64,000 nucleotides of DNA from Mucilaginibacter cryoferens (GTDB lineage Bacteria > Bacteroidota > Bacteroidia > Sphingobacteriales > Sphingobacteriaceae): positions 124,001 to 188,000 of the forward strand of contig NZ_JACHCR010000005.1 of assembly GCF_014205845.1 (NCBI RefSeq), read 5' to 3'. The translations under genes and the position numbers were made by a program. How positions within the stretch are numbered: position 1 is the first letter of the stretch; every line of letters starts with the position of its first letter. The notes below the pieces were generated by a model. It ran no database searches. It saw only the letters and a list, made by a program, of their open reading frames with translations, and was not told the DNA's origin. Below are positions 62,400-64,000 of this stretch, piece after piece.

Positions 62400-63131
62400 T
62401 CAAGATAGCGCTGCTTTAATCATATTTTCGGCTTCCAGCACCACCTCATCAACAGGCCTGCCGGCTGGCTCAATAGGGGCAAGCACCTCCCACTGCATAG
62501 CGGTAAATGTATTTAAGGGGTACATACCGTATTGGATCATTTTCCAGGAATCTTTTATGGCGATGGGTACCAGCAAAGCATTCGGGCATTTCTTCAAAAT
62601 AGTGGCTATACCGGCCGCCTGGAAGGTTTTTACAGTGCCATCCGTTGAGCGGGTGCCTTCGGGGAATATTACTACCGACCATTTATTTTCCTTCATTCGC
62701 TGGCCAAGTTTCATAATTTCGGTAATGGATTGGCGCGGATCTTTACGATCGATATTGGCGCCGCCGCCATGTTTCAGGTTATAGGAGATGGATGGAATGC
62801 CCTTGGTTAACTCAATTTTAGATATAAACTTAGCATGGTATTTACGCAGATACCAGATCAACGGTGGAATATCCAGCAGGCCCTGGTGATTGGCTAAAAA
62901 AATGATAGACCTATCGGTAGGCAGGTTTTGTTTATTAATAAAGGTTACCGTATTGCCAAGCAGGTAAACCGTACTCACCAAACAGAAATTTAATACATCC
63001 ACCACTTTTTTATGGGCAGAATATCCCAGAAAACGAAAACTCGCCCACTGTATTGGCTGAAATATAACCAATACCAGCAAAAATGCTCCGGTAGCTATTG
63101 GTGTAAGAAAATAGCCTAAAAACTTTTTCAT
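62400..63131 (-). CDS. plsC: 1-acyl-sn-glycerol-3-phosphate acyltransferase
   Basis: 243 residues, two N-terminal membrane helices. Acyltransferase motif NHQGLLD (NHx4D), FPEGTRSTDG and VPIAIKD. Converts lysophosphatidate to phosphatidate in phospholipid synthesis. Followed 39 bases upstream on the same strand by the NUDIX gene. Confidence 0.9.
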   Translation of the reverse strand: MKKFLGYFLTPIATGAFLLVLVIFQPIQWASFRFLGYSAHKKVVDVLNFCLVSTVYLLGNTVTFINKQNLPTDRSIIFLANHQGLLDIPPLIWYLRKYHAKFISKIELTKGIPSISYNLKHGGGANIDRKDPRQSITEIMKLGQRMKENKWSVVIFPEGTRSTDGTVKTFQAAGIATILKKCPNALLVPIAIKDSWKMIQYGMYPLNTFTAMQWEVLAPIEPAGRPVDEVVLEAENMIKAALS

Positions 63132-63170
63132 CGGGTGCCAAATTTAGGCATTTTTTGTAAACGAGTAGCG

Positions 63171-63731
63171 CTATAAAAGTTTTTCCGACAACAATAACTG
63201 CACTTTAAGTACAGCAGCAACCGTCATGGCATCGGTAATTTCGCCATTACAAACCATCTGGTACATTTGGGCGAAGGGGATTTTTTTGATGATAAGCTGC
63301 TCAGTATCTTCAGGCTCGGCCTCGTGTTGGGTAAGGCCACGAGCCACATAAATAATGCTCAATTCGTCGCTTACCGAGTTGCTGAGGTGCAGGCGTTGGA
63401 TCTCGGTCCACTGGCTGGCTTTGAGGCCGGCTTCTTCCAGGAGCTCACGTTTGGCAGATTCGAGGGGGTCGGTGCCTTCGGGGCCGCCGCCTTCGGGCAT
63501 TTCCCAGCTGTATTGATCGATGGTAAAACGGTACTGCCCTACCAGGTAAGTATTTAGCTCCTCATCCAAAGGTAAAACGCCTATGGCCAGGTTTTTATAG
63601 TGCACCTTGCCATAAATGCCTGGGTTACCGGATGGGTTAATCACCTGGTACTCCGTAAGGCCGATCCAGGGGTTATTGTATATACTTTTCTGGGAGGTTA
63701 TTTTCCAGGGGTTATCTTCGGGGTGATGCAT
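63171..63731 (-). CDS. NUDIX hydrolase (ADP-ribose pyrophosphatase-like)
   Basis: 186 residues. A complete Nudix box: GGPEGTDPLESAKRELLEEAG (Gx5Ex7REUxEExGU), split here by length rule: GGGPEGTDPLES then AKRELLEEAGL. YSWEMPEGG and IGVLPLDEE precede it as in ADP-ribose pyrophosphatases. Confidence 0.9.
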   Translation of the reverse strand: MHHPEDNPWKITSQKSIYNNPWIGLTEYQVINPSGNPGIYGKVHYKNLAIGVLPLDEELNTYLVGQYRFTIDQYSWEMPEGGGPEGTDPLESAKRELLEEAGLKASQWTEIQRLHLSNSVSDELSIIYVARGLTQHEAEPEDTEQLIIKKIPFAQMYQMVCNGEITDAMTVAAVLKVQLLLSEKLL

Positions 63732-63797
63732 GAGGGGAAAATTAGCATTTTTTGGAGAAAGGATAAAGGACTTTCGGACAAAAGACTTTCAGACTTA

Positions 63798-63860
63798 CAA
63801 CACCTGCCAGGTGTTCGCTTTTAAGCGAGGGCGTTCGCTGTTCGGGGGCGAACATTTAAC
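63798..63860. repeat. Hairpin region after NUDIX start
   Basis: AACACCT/AGGTGTT (about 63799-63815) and GTTCG/CGAAC words form short palindromes. Non-coding; the rest up to the window end is A/T-rich. Confidence 0.45.
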
Positions 63861-63939
63861 AAATTGAAAATAAATACGTTAAGTGTTCGGATTTAAATAA
63901 AATAGCAGTTTTACTCACAAATCTGCAAAAAAATAATTA

Positions 63940-63992
63940 ATTACTATAAAAACTATAGACATTATAGTAATTGAAAATATTTTCTATATTTG
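63940..63992 (+). promoter_or_regulatory. Putative promoter/operator of a gene beyond the window
   Basis: ATTACTATA (63940-63948) and TATAGTAAT (63963-63971) are a perfect inverted repeat. TATATTTG (63985-63992) matches the -7 box. The gene it serves would start just past the window end. Confidence 0.45.
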
Positions 63993-64000
63993 CGCTGATA

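Noticed and set aside
1..64000. tRNA, rRNA and CRISPR loci
   Set aside because: No T-arm/acceptor pairs, rRNA blocks or regularly spaced direct repeats were seen by eye; a covariance-model search would be decisive.

Overview
The window looks like a chromosomal piece of a Bacteroidota bacterium, most likely family Sphingobacteriaceae (Mucilaginibacter/Pedobacter-like). The signs are TANNTTTG-type -7 promoter boxes, the near absence of Shine-Dalgarno sequences, a fused HemC-HemD, the long-form IspG with an inserted central domain, many secreted hydrolases and beta-barrel proteins, GH78 and AXE1-type enzymes, and abundant small palindromic intergenic repeats. No tRNA, rRNA or CRISPR array was seen. 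This assignment comes from reading the sequence, not from a search.

Layout. 0-4 kb: a large secreted alpha-L-rhamnosidase (minus), then a RecD/Dda-like helicase. 6-14.4 kb: a heme cluster (hemC-hemD fusion, hemB, hemL, sensor kinase, response regulator, TPR membrane protein, hemE, hemJ), with hemA at 20.2-21.4 kb on the other strand. Together they cover the C5 route from glutamyl-tRNA to uroporphyrinogen and coproporphyrinogen plus the HemJ-type protoporphyrinogen oxidase; gltX, the coproporphyrinogen oxidase and ferrochelatase are not in the window. 14.4-26.3 kb: an amidohydrolase, an ECF sigma/anti-sigma/barrel operon, an orphan ABC ATPase, an SDR, a DoxX-like protein, a GNAT-nitrilase fusion, hydrolases and a TonB-domain protein. 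26.7-30.4 kb: AraC regulator, ispG, and a toxin-antitoxin pair. 30.4-36 kb: a minus-strand block with an acyltransferase, two paralogous AXE1-type esterases and a barrel protein between them. 36-49 kb: assorted housekeeping and envelope genes, including an M23 peptidase/DUF4846 pair, a GT87/GT2/polysaccharide-deacetylase group and a LysR-controlled MdaB/YgiN-like quinone pair.

49.5-55 kb is an accessory island. It holds a candidate CE-clan (Ulp1/YopJ-like) cysteine protease, a small overlapping gene pair, an IS4-family element with 21-bp terminal inverted repeats and a 12-bp target duplication, a membrane DnaJ-domain protein, and three copies of a hairpin motif that bracket the cassette. A 230-bp element with inverted repeats and no gene closes the island. 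55-64 kb returns to core genes: M1 peptidase/HupE/DUF6702, ArsR-regulated old yellow enzyme, sulfurtransferase, YkuK, PlsC and a NUDIX hydrolase.

A theme across the window is small palindromic elements. They fill whole intergenic gaps in the heme cluster, supply the hemE stop codon, surround the hemL start, and two sit in frame inside the ispG coding region. The strongest candidates for something undescribed are these ispG insertions and the hairpin-bracketed CE-protease cassette.
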